Notes: generated from the letters alone by a model not told the origin. DNA of 64,000 nt from Streptomyces sp. NBC_00448 (GCF_036014115.1 NZ_CP107913.1:1488001-1552000); one strand, 5' to 3'. Positions 16,442 to 29,880 are shown, counted from the stretch's first letter. Program-made: numbers and translations.

Positions 16442-16695
16442 GGGCACGGTCTCCTGGGGCGGTCGGGGCGCCGGGCGCACCACGGGCGGACGACGGGCGG
16501 GGGTCAATTCTAGGGCGGTCCGCGACAGGGAGTGCACGCGGACGGCGCGCGCCCCCGGGGCGGCCGCCGCGCCGGTCGGGCGTGACTCCTGGGGGCGGTG
16601 GCGCGTTGGTCAAGAGAGTTTGACCGAAATCGGGCTCGCACACGGCTACAACGTGCGGCCCGATCCTTGTCATCGTCGGTTGGAGAGGCTTGTTG

Positions 16696-17172
16696 ATGCC
16701 CGACCACGCAACTCCCGATGCTCAGGCACGGGCCAGCCTGCACCTGCTGGTGCGGGACATCGAACGGGTCCGCCGGCAGGTGGACGCGCTGCGGACCCTG
16801 ACCGCCCAGCTCGGGAACGTCTACCGACCGCGGCGCGGCGGGCCCTCGGCCGGGTTCGTGGTGTACGGGCGGGCGCCGGCTCCGACGGTGCGGCTCGCCC
16901 AGGAGTTGCGGGACAGTGTGGAGACCCTGGTGACGGCCGCGGTGGAGTTCGACCGCTCGCTCGGGTTCTCCTGGGACGCGGTGGGGTCCGCGCTGGGGGT
17001 CACGAAACAGGCGGTGCACCGCCGGTACGGGTCCCGGCGGGCTCCTGCGGAGGGCGCCGCGCCGACGGTTCCTGCGGCTCGCTCCGTGGAGGAGGATCAG
17101 CCCGTGCAGTCCGTTGGCACGGGGCCTGAGCGGACCCACGGCGCCCCCTTCCCCGGGCCCCGGATGCCCTGA
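16696..17172 (+). CDS. Small helix-turn-helix protein of unknown function
   Basis: A 158-residue protein. Residues ~5-40 are predicted helical ([26 protein letters not shown]). Near residues 95-118 a short HTH-like segment, [23 protein letters not shown], resembles sigma-region-4 or AsnC-type recognition helices. The last 45 residues are Pro/Gly rich and unstructured. The ATG was chosen with GGAG 10 nt upstream; an in-frame TTG two codons earlier is possible. It stands alone, divergent from def, and may be a DNA-binding regulator, but no family name can be given. Confidence 0.7.
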   Translation: MPDHATPDAQARASLHLLVRDIERVRRQVDALRTLTAQLGNVYRPRRGGPSAGFVVYGRAPAPTVRLAQELRDSVETLVTAAVEFDRSLGFSWDAVGSALGVTKQAVHRRYGSRRAPAEGAAPTVPAARSVEEDQPVQSVGTGPERTHGAPFPGPRMP

Positions 17173-17180
17173 CGGACGAC

Positions 17181-17365
17181 GGCGCCCCAGGGGCGCTGGG
17201 GGCACCTCCCAGGCGAAGCTCTGGGGGAGGAACTGCGCGACAAGCCCACCACCGGCCGGTGGTCCGGACACGACAGCAACAGCCCCTTCGGACCGGTGGC
17301 GACGCGCGCCACCATCGCGGCTGGTCGCTGGGGGTCCCCCCTCTGGGGGAGTTCCCCGCGCCCCT
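17181..17365. repeat. Inverted pair of dispersed repeats, copies 3a and 3b
   Basis: Copy 3a (17181-17268, plus) has the GGGGCGCTGGGGGCACCTCCC start, a shortened module and the GGAACTGCGCGACAAGCCC segment. Copy 3b (17319-17365, minus) shows the same core reversed, ending GAGTTCCCCGCGCCCCTG. Together they fill the gap between the convergent HTH and priA genes and could fold into a large two-way hairpin. Confidence 0.75.
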
Positions 17366-17428
17366 GTTGATGGATGTCTTCCACCCCGGCACCCCGCCAG
17401 GGACGACTTCCGCGCGGCGCCGCAGCGC

Positions 17429-19582
17429 TTATCCGATGTCGGGGGGGTCCATACGGAGTTGGAGGGGGGCCGTGTTCCCGCTGCGGGCCGCGCGCGCGAC
17501 CTGCGCGGCCTTGAGCGCGGCGGCGAGCGCGGCGCCGGTGCCCGGGGGCACCCGGAAGAGCAGGCGCTCCCAGGGCTCGGTGCCGGCGGGGCGCCGTACG
17601 GGCACGGGCCCGAGCAGATCGGTGCCCGGGGGGAGGCGGACGAGATCGGCGAACTCGGCCACCGCCGCAGGCGGCCCGGCGACCGCCGCCATCCGGGCCA
17701 CCGGCGGAAAGCGCAGCTCGGCACGTTCGGAGAGCTCGCGCACGGCATGCCCGGCCGGGTCCCACCGGACCAGCGCCTGCACCGGCCGCAGCGTCGGCTC
17801 GGCCAGCACCACGACGGTGCCGCCCTCCCCCGCCGGCCGGACCAGGGCCGCGGCCAGCGCCCATCGCCGCAGCGCCTCCTCGGCCGCGCGCAGGTCCGGG
17901 CGGCCCAGCAGCGCCCAGCCGTCCAGCAGGAGCGCCGCCGCGTAACCCTCGTCCGCGACCGGCTCGGCCCCGGGCGTGGCGATCACCAGCGCGGGAGCGC
18001 CGCCGACCGTGGCCAGCACGGTGTCCCGCCCCGACGTCCGCACCGGCACCCGGGGGAAGGCCCGCCCCAGCTCCTCCGCCGTCCGCCGCGCCCCCACCAC
18101 CCGCGCCCGCAGCCGGAACCCCCCGCACTCCTGGCAGTGCCAGTCCGCCGCCGGCCGCCCGCACCACCCGCACGCGGGGGTGCCGCCCTCCTCGCGCACC
18201 TCCAGCGGCCCGGCGCAGGCCGCGCAGCGGGCCGGCGCCCGGCAGGTGTCGCAGCCCAGCCGGGGTACGTAGCCGCGCCGGGGCACCTGGACCAGCACCG
18301 GGCCGCGGGCCAGCGCGTCGCGGGTGACCTGCCACGCCAGCGACGGCAGCCGGGCCGCGCGGGCCGCCTCGTCGCGCGCCTGGTCCAGGTCGCCGACCGT
18401 ACGGACCAGTGGTGCGGCCGCCCGCACCTGCTCGCGGGCGGCGGCCAGCGGCAGCGCCCAGCCGCTGTCGACGAGCTGCGCGCCCTCGACGGTGGTGGTG
18501 ACCCCGCCGAGCAGGAACGCGGTGCGCTCCTCGCGGGCCCGCAGCAGCAGCACGTCACGGGCGTGCGGCTGCGGGGCGTGCGGCTCGGCGTGGCTGGAGT
18601 CGCCGTCGTCCCACAGGGCGACCAGGCCGAGGTCGGCCACGGGTGCGAACATCGCCGCGCGGGTGCCGACCACCGCTTTGACGGTGCCGCGGCTGACCGC
18701 GAGCCAGCGCCGGTAGCGCTCCTCGGGACCGGCGTCCGCGGTGAGCAGGACATGGCAGCCGGCGCCGAGCAGTTCGGTGAGGGCCGCGTCGACGCGCGCG
18801 GCGCTGCGCCCGTCGGGCAGCACGGCGAGCGCGCCGCGCCCGGAGGCGAGGGTGGTGGCCAGCGCGGTGGCCAGCTCCTGCGGCCAGTGCGGCCCGGGCA
18901 GCGCCAGCCACACCGCGCGGGGGGTGTCGCCGCGCGCGAGTGCCTGCAGGTAGGCGGGGCCGGTGGCGTACCGGGACCAGGTGGCGGGCGGCGGCACCGC
19001 CGGATCGGGGCGGGGGTCGGGCGAGGGGTCGCGCTCGGCCCGGGCCATCCGGGGCGGCACGGCGAGCTGCACCACGTCGGCGAGCGCGCCCGCGTACCGG
19101 TCGGCGACCTGGCGGCACAGCCGCAGCAGCGGCGCGGTGAGCACGGGCTCGGTGGACAGCACCTGGGCCAGCGGGGCGAGCGGGCCCGCGTAGTCGCTGT
19201 CGGTACGGCGCTCGACCACGAAGCCGTCGTGCAGGGTGCCGCCCTCGCGGCGGCCCTTGACCACCCGCGCGCCGAACCGGACCCGGACCCGCACCCCGGG
19301 CTGGGCGTCGGCGTCCATGGCGGCGGGCACCGCGTAGTCGAAGAACTGGTCGAGGTGGACCAGGCCCTTGTCGACCAGCACCCGGGCCACCGGCAGGCCC
19401 TCGGCGAGCGCGGCCCCGCGCCAGGTGCGCGGCTTGGCCCGCGGCTGCTGGGACTTGCGGACCGTCTCCCGGATCAGCGCGAGCTGCTCCCCGCCCCCGG
19501 TGCTGCGCCCCGCCTCGGAGGGCTCGCCGCCCCCGGCCGCCTCCTCGGAGGCCCCCCGCTCGGGTCCGTTGTCGCCGCTCAC
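17429..19582 (-). CDS. priA: Primosomal protein N' (PriA), helicase motifs lost
   Basis: A 717-residue PriA. The N-terminal 3'-DNA-binding domain is seen (VLVDKGLVHLDQFFDYAVP, GVRVRVRFGARVVKG), then a helicase-like region and a zinc-binding insert with eight Cys (444, 447, 453, 456, 471, 474, 483, 486). The ATPase motifs are gone: the Walker A place reads LALPGPHWPQEL instead of a GKT loop, and the DEAH box reads LWDDGDSS. Actinobacterial PriA is known to lack these motifs and probably serves replication restart by DNA and protein binding only. The N-terminal ~35 residues are Gly/Glu rich. Confidence 0.93.
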   Translation of the reverse strand: MSGDNGPERGASEEAAGGGEPSEAGRSTGGGEQLALIRETVRKSQQPRAKPRTWRGAALAEGLPVARVLVDKGLVHLDQFFDYAVPAAMDADAQPGVRVRVRFGARVVKGRREGGTLHDGFVVERRTDSDYAGPLAPLAQVLSTEPVLTAPLLRLCRQVADRYAGALADVVQLAVPPRMARAERDPSPDPRPDPAVPPPATWSRYATGPAYLQALARGDTPRAVWLALPGPHWPQELATALATTLASGRGALAVLPDGRSAARVDAALTELLGAGCHVLLTADAGPEERYRRWLAVSRGTVKAVVGTRAAMFAPVADLGLVALWDDGDSSHAEPHAPQPHARDVLLLRAREERTAFLLGGVTTTVEGAQLVDSGWALPLAAAREQVRAAAPLVRTVGDLDQARDEAARAARLPSLAWQVTRDALARGPVLVQVPRRGYVPRLGCDTCRAPARCAACAGPLEVREEGGTPACGWCGRPAADWHCQECGGFRLRARVVGARRTAEELGRAFPRVPVRTSGRDTVLATVGGAPALVIATPGAEPVADEGYAAALLLDGWALLGRPDLRAAEEALRRWALAAALVRPAGEGGTVVVLAEPTLRPVQALVRWDPAGHAVRELSERAELRFPPVARMAAVAGPPAAVAEFADLVRLPPGTDLLGPVPVRRPAGTEPWERLLFRVPPGTGAALAAALKAAQVARAARSGNTAPLQLRMDPPDIG

Positions 19583-19612
19583 CCTGTGATTCTTACCAGA
19601 CGTCTACGACAG

Positions 19613-19715
19613 CACCGCGCCCCTGGACGGGTGCGGCTCCTCCGCGAAGGAGGAGCGCGCACCCCCAGGGGCGCGAGGACACGACAAGCCACCGGCTACC
19701 GCAAGGTCCGGGAAC
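19613..19715. repeat. Diverged dispersed repeat, copy 11
   Basis: Sequence between metK and priA contains GTGCGGCTCCTCCGCGAAGG, shared with the copy near 44300, then CCCCCAGGGGCGCGAGGAC and a decayed GACAAGCCACCGGC segment. It looks like a worn copy of the dispersed family without the 57-bp module. Confidence 0.6.
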
Positions 19716-19745
19716 CCTGCTCCAGAGGCTGGGCGGGCGGACCCG

Positions 19746-20963
19746 TTACAGGCCCACCGCGGCGCGGAGCGCGTCGACCCGGTCGGTCTTCTCCCAGGTG
19801 AAGTCGTCCAGCTCACGGCCGAAGTGGCCGTACGCGGCGGTCTGGGCGTAGATCGGCCGCAGCAGGTTCAGGTCGCGGATGATCGCGGCCGGGCGGAGGT
19901 CGAAGACCTCACCGATGGCCTGCTCGATCTTCTCGACGTCGACGTTGGCGGTGCCGAAGGTCTCGACGAACAGGCCGACCGGCTCGGCCTTGCCGATCGC
20001 GTACGCGACCTGGACCTCGCAGCGCGACGCCAGCCGCGCGGCCACCACGTTCTTGGCGACCCAGCGCATCGCGTACGCGGCCGAGCGGTCCACCTTGGAC
20101 GGGTCCTTGCCCGAGAAGGCGCCGCCGCCGTGCCGGGCCATGCCGCCGTACGTGTCGATGATGATCTTCCGGCCGGTCAGACCCGCGTCGCCCATCGGGC
20201 CGCCGATCTCGAAACGCCCGGTCGGGTTGACCAGCAGCCGGTAGCCGTCGGTGTCGAGCTTGATGCCCTCGTCGAGCAGGGCCTTCAGCTCCACCTCCAC
20301 GACGAACTCGCGGATGTCGGGGGTGAGCAGCGACTCCAGGTCGATGTCGGAGGCGTGCTGGGAGGAGACCACGACGGTGTCCAGCCGGACCGCCTTGTCG
20401 CCGTCGTACTCGATGGTGACCTGGGTCTTGCCGTCGGGCCGCAGGTAGGGGATGGTGCCGTTCTTGCGGACCTCGGTGAGCCGCTTGGACAGCCGGTGCG
20501 CCAGCGTGATCGGCAGCGGCATCAGCTCGGGCGTCTCGTCGGAGGCGTACCCGAACATCAGGCCCTGGTCGCCCGCGCCCTGCTTGTTCAGCTCGTCCTC
20601 GTCGGTCTCGCCACCCTCGACCCGCTTCTCGTAGGCGGTGTCGACGCCCTGCGCGATGTCCGGCGACTGCGCGCCGATCGACACCGAGACGCCGCACGAC
20701 GCGCCGTCGAAGCCCTTCTTCGAGGAGTCGTAACCGATCTCGAGGATCTTCCCCCGCACCAGCGAGGCGATGTCCGCGTACGCGGTCGTGGTGACCTCAC
20801 CGGCGACGTGCACCTGGCCGGTGGTGATCAGCGTCTCGACCGCCACCCGCGAGGACGGGTCGGCGGTCAGCAGGGCATCGAGGATGGTGTCGCTGATCTG
20901 GTCAGCGATCTTGTCGGGGTGACCTTCGGTCACGGACTCCGAAGTGAACAGACGGCGGGACAC
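19746..20963 (-). CDS. metK: S-adenosylmethionine synthase
   Basis: A 405-residue enzyme making SAM from methionine and ATP. Hallmarks are [24 protein letters not shown] at the N-terminus, [12 protein letters not shown], the Gly-rich loop [19 protein letters not shown] and the DVEKIE C-terminal region. The GTG start was chosen because AGGGAG lies 5 nt upstream and it gives the family-typical N-terminus; the frame is open ~94 codons further but those do not resemble MetK. It supplies SAM to methyltransferases, including rsmB and the radical SAM enzyme in this window. Confidence 0.96.
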   Translation of the reverse strand: MSRRLFTSESVTEGHPDKIADQISDTILDALLTADPSSRVAVETLITTGQVHVAGEVTTTAYADIASLVRGKILEIGYDSSKKGFDGASCGVSVSIGAQSPDIAQGVDTAYEKRVEGGETDEDELNKQGAGDQGLMFGYASDETPELMPLPITLAHRLSKRLTEVRKNGTIPYLRPDGKTQVTIEYDGDKAVRLDTVVVSSQHASDIDLESLLTPDIREFVVEVELKALLDEGIKLDTDGYRLLVNPTGRFEIGGPMGDAGLTGRKIIIDTYGGMARHGGGAFSGKDPSKVDRSAAYAMRWVAKNVVAARLASRCEVQVAYAIGKAEPVGLFVETFGTANVDVEKIEQAIGEVFDLRPAAIIRDLNLLRPIYAQTAAYGHFGRELDDFTWEKTDRVDALRAAVGL

Positions 20964-21334
20964 ATCGCTCCCTGGGGTTGCAGCGGCTGCTGGCTCAAGC
21001 TGGTGGAGTGCACAGGGCTGCGCCCGGCGCTCCGCAGTCAGCTTAGCGTGAGCGTCCCGGGGACGGGCCAGGCATCTCGTTCTTTGGATATGCCACAACC
21101 TGCGACTCGATGTCCACTCACCGGCCACTCGCCGCCCGTTCGTCAGCCGATCGTGTCGCTTCCGGTGACCGCCGACGACCGCTCCCGGCAGGGTGCCGCG
21201 GCCCGTGAGCTGCGCGGTCCGCCCGGCCTGCGCGCAGCTGTGCACGTGCAGCCGGTCCCGGCCGGTGGAACGGACGGGCGCCGGCTCATTTCACCGACTG
21301 TTCACGAATCGACCGTTCGCGGTCGGCGGACGGC
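20964..21334. other. 371-bp gap upstream of metK
   Basis: This gap separates metK from the upstream coaBC gene on the same strand and must hold the metK promoter. On the minus strand a TAAGCT hexamer lies 74 nt before the metK start as a possible -10, without a good -35. I see no SAM riboswitch-like structure and no dispersed repeat. Confidence 0.4.
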
Positions 21335-22555
21335 TCAGTGCTGAGCGCTCTGGGCCAGCCGGGCGGCGACCAGGTCCCACACCTGATCGGCCAGCGCCTC
21401 CTTCGGACCGTGCGGCACCGGCGTGGCGCTGCCGTCGGAGCCGAGGATCACCGCTTCGTTGTCGTCGGTGCCGAACGCCTTGCCGCCGCCGACTTCGTTG
21501 ACGACCAGCAGGTCGCATCCCTTTCGGGTGAGCTTCGCCCGGCCGTTGACCAGCACGTCGTCGGTCTCGGCGGCGAAGCCGGCCACGATCTGCCCGGGGG
21601 CGCGGTGCGCCGACAGCTCGGCGAGGACGTCGGGGTTGCGGACCAGCTCCACCGGCGCGGGCCCGGCACCGTCGTCGCTCTTCTTGATCTTGCTGGTGGC
21701 GTACGCGGCCGGGCGGAAGTCGGCGACGGCCGCGGCCATCACCACCGCGTCGGCGTCGGCGGCGGCCTTCAGCACGGCCTCGCGCAGCTGCTCGGCGGTG
21801 CCCACGGCCACCACGTCGGCGCCCGCGGGGTCGGCCAGCGCGTCGGTGTTGGCGGCCACCAGGGTGACCCGGGCGCCGCGGGCGACGGCGGTGCGCGCCA
21901 GGGCGTACCCCTGCTTGCCGGAGGAGCGGTTGCCGAGGTAGCGGACGGGGTCGAGCGGTTCGCGGGTGCCGCCGGCGCTGACCACGACGTGGCGGCCGGC
22001 GAGGTCCGGCGCGGTCACCCCGCGGGCGAGGACGCGGCGGCAGACCTGGTGGATCTCGTCGGGGTCGGGCAACCGGCCCTTGCCGGTGTCGGCCCCGGTG
22101 AGCCGGCCGACGGCCGGCTCGATGACCACCGCGCCGCGGCGGCGCAGCGTGGCGACGTTCTCCCGGGTGGCGGGGTGCTCCCACATCTCGGTGTGCATGG
22201 CGGGCGCGAAGACCACCGGGCAGCGGGCGGTGAGCAGGGTGTTGGTGAGCAGGTCGTCGGCGAGGCCGTGCGCGGCCTTGGCGAGCAGGTCGGCGGTGGC
22301 GGGGGCGACCACGACGAGGTCGGCGTGCTGCCCGATCCGCACGTGCGGGACGCCGTGGACGCCGTCCCAGACCCGGGTGGAGACGGGCTTGCCGGACAGC
22401 GCGGCCCAGGTCGCCTCGCCGACGAAGTGCAGTGCCGCGTCGGTGGGCACCACCTGGACGTCGTGCCCGGACTCGGTGAAGCGGCGCAGCAGTTCGCACG
22501 CCTTGTACGCGGCGATGCCGCCGCCGACACCCAGTACGACCTGTGGCCTGCTCAT
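21335..22555 (-). CDS. coaBC: Bifunctional phosphopantothenoylcysteine decarboxylase / phosphopantothenate-cysteine ligase
   Basis: A 406-residue two-domain protein in coenzyme A synthesis. The N-terminal FMN-dependent decarboxylase (CoaC) shows VLGVGGGIAAYKACELLR, APATADLLAKAAHGLADDLLT and APAMHTEMWEHPAT with its catalytic His region. The C-terminal ligase (CoaB) shows VVVSAGGTREPLDPVRYLGNRSSGKQG and DLLVVNEVGGGKAFGTDDNE. It converts phosphopantothenate and cysteine to phosphopantetheine in the cytoplasm. It follows rpoZ with a hairpin between. Confidence 0.95.
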   Translation of the reverse strand: MSRPQVVLGVGGGIAAYKACELLRRFTESGHDVQVVPTDAALHFVGEATWAALSGKPVSTRVWDGVHGVPHVRIGQHADLVVVAPATADLLAKAAHGLADDLLTNTLLTARCPVVFAPAMHTEMWEHPATRENVATLRRRGAVVIEPAVGRLTGADTGKGRLPDPDEIHQVCRRVLARGVTAPDLAGRHVVVSAGGTREPLDPVRYLGNRSSGKQGYALARTAVARGARVTLVAANTDALADPAGADVVAVGTAEQLREAVLKAAADADAVVMAAAVADFRPAAYATSKIKKSDDGAGPAPVELVRNPDVLAELSAHRAPGQIVAGFAAETDDVLVNGRAKLTRKGCDLLVVNEVGGGKAFGTDDNEAVILGSDGSATPVPHGPKEALADQVWDLVAARLAQSAQH

Positions 22556-22628
22556 GCCCGCTCCGCTCCGTTCCGCCGCGCCGTCACGTTGCCGTGCTCA
22601 CTCGCTCGCACACCCCATGACACACCAC

Positions 22629-22655
22629 GGGCCCGGCGGTCGCGCCGCCGGGCCC
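22629..22655. terminator. Hairpin downstream of rpoZ
   Basis: GGGCCCGGCGG pairs perfectly with CCGCCGGGCCC across a 5-nt loop, about 20 nt past the rpoZ stop on the minus strand. It may end or attenuate the gmk-rpoZ transcript before coaBC. Confidence 0.65.
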
Positions 22656-22677
22656 GGGATGTGTGCTGGTGCTCACC

Positions 22678-22953
22678 TCACTGGGTGGGCGGCGCCTCGA
22701 CGGCCTCGGAGGTCAGCAGGCCGGCGTTGATCTCGCGCAGCGCGATGGACAGCGGCTTCTCGTGGACGTGGGTGTCCACGAGCGGGCCGACGTACTCCAG
22801 CAGGCCCTCGCCGAGCTGGGAGTAGTACGCGTTGATCTGGCGGGCGCGCTTGGCCGCGTAGATCACCAGGCTGTACTTGGAGTCGGTGGCCTCGAGCAGC
22901 TCGTCGATCGGCGGGTTGATGATGCCCTCGGGCGTGGTGATGGAAGAGGACAC
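22678..22953 (-). CDS. rpoZ: RNA polymerase omega subunit
   Basis: A 91-residue omega subunit that helps assemble RNA polymerase. The conserved core is [30 protein letters not shown], followed by [25 protein letters not shown], and an acidic C-terminal tail. It starts with GTG. It sits between gmk and coaBC, the usual actinobacterial order. Confidence 0.96.
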   Translation of the reverse strand: MSSSITTPEGIINPPIDELLEATDSKYSLVIYAAKRARQINAYYSQLGEGLLEYVGPLVDTHVHEKPLSIALREINAGLLTSEAVEAPPTQ

Positions 22954-23043
22954 GCTCTACCTACCCCTACTTGTGGAAGGACTTCTGGGCGACGCCCCCG
23001 GACCGGGGGCTCGCTGCCGGGTGACCGCGCGGTGCTCGCGAGG

Positions 23044-23667
23044 TCACCCGATTTTCATCAAGGCTAGCAGCTCACGCGCTACATCCTCGACCGAGGTGTT
23101 GACAAGCGTCTCGTCGAACTCGGACTCGGCGGCCAGTTCAACCCTCGCGGCCGCCAGCCGCCGTTCGATCACCTCGGGCGACTCGGTGCCCCGGCCGGTG
23201 AGCCGGCGGACCAGTTCGTCCCAGCTCGGCGGGGCGAGGAAGACCAGGTGCGCCTCGGGCATCGAGGTACGCACCAGCCGCGCGCCCTGCAGGTCGATCT
23301 CCAGCAGCACCGGCGCACCGGCGGCGAGCCGGTCGAGTACGGCGCGACGCGGAGTGCCGTACCGGTTGCCGGCGAACTCCGCCCACTCCAGCAGTTCGCC
23401 GTTGGCGACGAGCTTGTCGAACTCGTCGTCGTCGACGAAGTGGTACTGCACCCCGTCGCGTTCACCGGGGCGAGGTCTGCGGGTGGTGGCGGACACCGAG
23501 AGCCATACCTCGGGGTGGGACGCGCGCAGATGGGCGACGACCGTGCTCTTCCCGACCCCGGAGGGGCCGGAGAGCACGGTCAGTCGCGGATGTCTGACCG
23601 GGGCGGCCGGGGAAGCCCCCTGCGAGGCGAGGGGCTTGGCCGCCCCCGGTGAGGCTGGAGAACTCAT
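23044..23667 (-). CDS. gmk: Guanylate kinase
   Basis: A 207-residue kinase phosphorylating GMP to GDP. The P-loop is [16 protein letters not shown]-binding features [20 protein letters not shown] and the lid region [10 protein letters not shown] are present. The first ~27 residues (Ser/Ala/Pro rich) are an extension ahead of the fold; internal starts are possible. It lies between the sIHF gene and rpoZ, downstream of the pyr genes. Confidence 0.96.
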   Translation of the reverse strand: MSSPASPGAAKPLASQGASPAAPVRHPRLTVLSGPSGVGKSTVVAHLRASHPEVWLSVSATTRRPRPGERDGVQYHFVDDDEFDKLVANGELLEWAEFAGNRYGTPRRAVLDRLAAGAPVLLEIDLQGARLVRTSMPEAHLVFLAPPSWDELVRRLTGRGTESPEVIERRLAAARVELAAESEFDETLVNTSVEDVARELLALMKIG

Positions 23668-23775
23668 GCAGCGATTATCCCCGGTTCCCGAGAGCGGCGG
23701 GACCCGGAGTCATGGCCACGTCCGACGGACAGCGCCGTCCCGCCTGCACGGCGGGCGGCATCCGTCGGGCAGGGC

Positions 23776-24099
23776 CTAGGCGGGGGCGCCGCCGAACTCG
23801 CGTTCAAGGGAAGCGATCTGGTTGGAACCCAGGCCACGCACCCGGCGACTCTCGGAGATGCCGAGCCGCTCCATGATCTGCTTGGCGCGGACCTTCCCGA
23901 CGCCAGGAAGGGACTCAAGGAGGGCGGAGACCTTCATCTTGCCGATGACATCGTTCTCCTGGCCCTGCTTGATGACCTCGTGCAGGCTGGCGCCGGAGTG
24001 CTTGAGCCGGTTCTTGACCTCGGCGCGCTCCCGGCGAGCCGCGGCGGCCTTTTCGAGCGCGGCAGCGCGCTGTTCAGGGGTAAGGGGCGGAAGAGCCAC
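23776..24099 (-). CDS. ihf: Actinobacterial integration host factor (sIHF/mIHF)
   Basis: A 107-residue nucleoid protein. The N-terminal basic helix LTPEQRAAALEKAAAARRERAEVK leads to a helix-two-turns-helix DNA-binding fold LLESLPGVGKVRAKQIMERLGISESRRVRGLG. The GTG start yields exactly the 107-residue length known for Streptomyces sIHF; upstream in-frame codons do not match. It binds DNA without strong sequence preference, influencing topology, development and antibiotic production. It is followed by gmk and preceded by a 257-bp gap with an A/T-rich patch around 24330 (a TTTTTTGACC stretch), probably its promoter region. Confidence 0.95.
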   Translation of the reverse strand: MALPPLTPEQRAAALEKAAAARRERAEVKNRLKHSGASLHEVIKQGQENDVIGKMKVSALLESLPGVGKVRAKQIMERLGISESRRVRGLGSNQIASLEREFGGAPA

Positions 24100-24356
24100 G
24101 CCTACGTCACCTCGGATGTAGAGCAATCGGATAGGGAGTACGAGCCGACCGGGGGTACCGGTCGACCTGCGGCGCACCTGGGCGGCGCGCTCCTGTCGGA
24201 GACTAGCGGTCCCGGCGGCCCAAGTCAGCGAGAACAGATGAAAAGTCCTGGTCAGACTCGATCCAGCGGGATATACGGGACAAACCGGAACAGGTTTCGG
24301 CGTCAATGGGCCAGGTTGTTGAAAGCGGCCCTTTTTTTGACCGTTTCCCGACCCTA

Positions 24357-25271
24357 TTACCCGCCGGTAATACCGCTCGATTCACCCGTGCCGGTCACGG
24401 CCTCCCGCACCTGATCCACATAAGCTCGTACCGATTTCAACAAAGCAACCGGGTCGGGACCGTGCCGCAGCACATCCCGGCTCACGCTCGGCAGCACATT
24501 CGGCAGCGCGGCCCCGAAGAGCGCGGGCAGGTCGGCCGGGGTCGCGCCCTGGGCGCCGACACCGGGGGCCAGCAGCGGGCCGTTCACCGCGAGGTCCGCG
24601 CCCGCCTCGGTGAGCGTCGCCCCGACCACCGCGCCGACCGAACCCAGCGGCCGCACACCGGAGTTCTCCGCCGCGATGGCGTCCAGCATCACCTGCGCCA
24701 CCGACCGGCCGTCGGCCGCGGTCGCCCGCTGCACCTGCCCGCCCTCCGGGTTTGAGGTCAGCGCGAGGACGAACACGCCCGCGCCCGACGCCGCGGCGGC
24801 GTCCAGTGCCGGGCGCAGCGACTCGAAGCCCAGGTACGGGCTGACCGTGAGCGCGTCGCTGAACAGCGGTGAGCCCTGGTCGAGATAGGTGGCCGCGTAC
24901 GCCGCCATGGTGGAGCCGATGTCGCCGCGCTTGGCGTCCATCAGCACCAGCGCGCCCGCCTCCCGGGCCCGGGCCACCGCCTTCTCCAGCACCGCGACTC
25001 CGCGCGAGCCGAACCTCTCGAAGAACGCGGACTGCGGCTTGAACACCGCGGTGTGCTCGCCCAGCGCGTCCACCACGGTCAGCGCGAAGCGCTCCAGGCC
25101 GCCGGGGTCGTCGCTCAGGCCCCAGTCGGTCAGCAGCCGCGCGTGCGGGTCGATGCCGACGCACAGCGGGCCCCGGGTGTCCATCGCCCTGCGCAGCCGG
25201 GCGCCGAAGGGCTCGGGCTGCCCTGGCCCCGATCCGGGGGCGCCCGCCTGCGGGTTCGTGCTGCCGGTCAT
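24357..25271 (-). CDS. pyrF: Orotidine 5'-phosphate decarboxylase (type 2)
   Basis: A 304-residue enzyme for the last step to UMP. Type 2 features are CVGIDPHARLL near the N-terminus, AVFKPQSAFFERFG, the catalytic Lys/Asp motif VLMDAKRGDIGST, SPYLGFESL and the phosphate loop APGVGAQGA. The ATG overlaps the pyrD stop by 4 nt (ATGA), indicating coupled translation. The first ~25 residues are a Gly/Pro-rich extension. Confidence 0.95.
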   Translation of the reverse strand: MTGSTNPQAGAPGSGPGQPEPFGARLRRAMDTRGPLCVGIDPHARLLTDWGLSDDPGGLERFALTVVDALGEHTAVFKPQSAFFERFGSRGVAVLEKAVARAREAGALVLMDAKRGDIGSTMAAYAATYLDQGSPLFSDALTVSPYLGFESLRPALDAAAASGAGVFVLALTSNPEGGQVQRATAADGRSVAQVMLDAIAAENSGVRPLGSVGAVVGATLTEAGADLAVNGPLLAPGVGAQGATPADLPALFGAALPNVLPSVSRDVLRHGPDPVALLKSVRAYVDQVREAVTGTGESSGITGG

Positions 25272-26371
25272 GCGGTCACCTTCCGGGACTGCGCGCCGAC
25301 CGCGTCGGCGAGAGTGGCGTACGGGCTCGCGGCCAGCCGGGCGGCCAGCCCCTTGTGCATGCCGCGCATCCAGAACGGACCGCGGTAGATGAAAGCGGTG
25401 TACCCCTGGACCAGGGTGGCGCCGGCGAGGATGCGCTGCCAGGCGTCCTCGGCGTCCTCCACGCCGCCGACGCCGACCAGGGTGACCCGGTCGCCCACGC
25501 GGCCGTACAGCCGGCTCAGCACCTCCAGCGAGCGGGCCTTGAGCGGCGCGCCCGACAGGCCGCCGGTCTCCGCGGTCAGCGCCGGGTCCGAACGCAACCC
25601 GTCCCGGCCGATCGTGGTGTTGGTGGCGATGATGCCGTCCAGGCCCAGTTCCACCGCCAGGTCGGCGACGGCGTCCACGTCCTCGTCGGCGAGGTCGGGG
25701 GCGATCTTCACCAGCAGCGGCACCCGGCGGGTGGTGACCGTGCGGTCGGCGGCCTCGCGCACCGCCGTCAGCAGCGGGCGCAGCACCGCGGTGGCCTGGA
25801 GGTCGCGCAGGCCCGGGGTGTTCGGCGAGGACACGTTCACCACGAGGTAGTCGGCGTGCGCGGCCAGCCGCTCGGTCGACGTCACGTAGTCCGCGATCGC
25901 GTCCTGCTCGGCGACGGCCTTGGTCTTGCCGATGTTGACGCCGACGGTGGTCCGGAAGACCTGCCTGCGCGCGGCGAGCCGGGCGGCCACCGCCGCCGAC
26001 CCGTCGTTGTTGAAGCCCATCCGGTTGATCAGCGCGCGGTCGGCGACCAGCCGGAACAACCGCTTCTTCGGGTTGCCCGGCTGGGCCTGGCCGGTGACGG
26101 TGCCGATCTCCACATGGCCGAAGCCGAGCATCGCCATCCCGTCGATGGCGACCGCGTTCTTGTCGAAGCCGGCGGCCAGCCCGAACGGGCCGTGCATCCG
26201 CAGGCCGAGCGCCTCCGTGCGCAGGCTCTCGTACCGCGGCGCCAGCGCCGCCGCGAGGAACGTCCGCAGCACCGGCGCCCGTACGGCCAGCCTGATCCAC
26301 CGGAAGGCCAGGTGGTGCGCCTTCTCGGCGTCCATCCTGCGGAACACCAGCTCGAAGAACAGCTTGTACAT
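25268..26371 (-). CDS. pyrD: Dihydroorotate dehydrogenase (quinone, class 2)
   Basis: A 367-residue membrane-associated flavoenzyme oxidising dihydroorotate to orotate with quinone. Class 2 traits are the N-terminal amphipathic helix ([22 protein letters not shown]), [50 protein letters not shown] with the catalytic Ser, and the FMN-phosphate site [12 protein letters not shown]. The ATG giving YKLFFEL matches the family; an ATG five codons upstream is possible. A dispersed repeat separates it from carB upstream. Confidence 0.95.
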   Translation of the reverse strand: MYKLFFELVFRRMDAEKAHHLAFRWIRLAVRAPVLRTFLAAALAPRYESLRTEALGLRMHGPFGLAAGFDKNAVAIDGMAMLGFGHVEIGTVTGQAQPGNPKKRLFRLVADRALINRMGFNNDGSAAVAARLAARRQVFRTTVGVNIGKTKAVAEQDAIADYVTSTERLAAHADYLVVNVSSPNTPGLRDLQATAVLRPLLTAVREAADRTVTTRRVPLLVKIAPDLADEDVDAVADLAVELGLDGIIATNTTIGRDGLRSDPALTAETGGLSGAPLKARSLEVLSRLYGRVGDRVTLVGVGGVEDAEDAWQRILAGATLVQGYTAFIYRGPFWMRGMHKGLAARLAASPYATLADAVGAQSRKVTA

Positions 26372-26416
26372 CGTCTCGCCTGTCATCTCGGGGTAGGGCA
26401 TCGTGCCCCGAAGGTG

Positions 26417-26476
26417 GGCGCCCCGAAGGGGCGCGGGGAACTGCGCGACCAGCCGTCCACCGGCCGTCGGTCCGGG
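26417..26476 (+). repeat. Dispersed intergenic repeat, copy 4 (short form)
   Basis: GCGCCCCGAAGGGGCGCGGG followed by AACTGCGCGACCAGCCG and a small ACCGGCCGTCGGT hairpin. It lies inside the pyr run, between the carB stop and the pyrD start, so it is probably transcribed on the pyr mRNA. Confidence 0.8.
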
Positions 26477-26562
26477 GACATCGCCGCGGGGGCTGGGCCT
26501 GCGGGCACGGCGCGCCACGACGACGGTCGCGCGCGCCGTTGCCCGCACCCCCGGAGGCGCCC

Positions 26563-29872
<3,310 letters not shown>

Positions 29873-29880
<8 letters not shown>

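Noticed and set aside
17114..19801. An 895-codon plus-strand open frame opposite priA
   Set aside because: It mirrors the priA codons and extends through repeat sequence at both ends; low-complexity Arg/Gly/Pro translation, no ribosome site.
20964..21334. SAM riboswitch upstream of metK
   Set aside because: No SAM-I-like kink-turn or terminator arrangement could be recognised, and such riboswitches are not typical for streptomycete metK.
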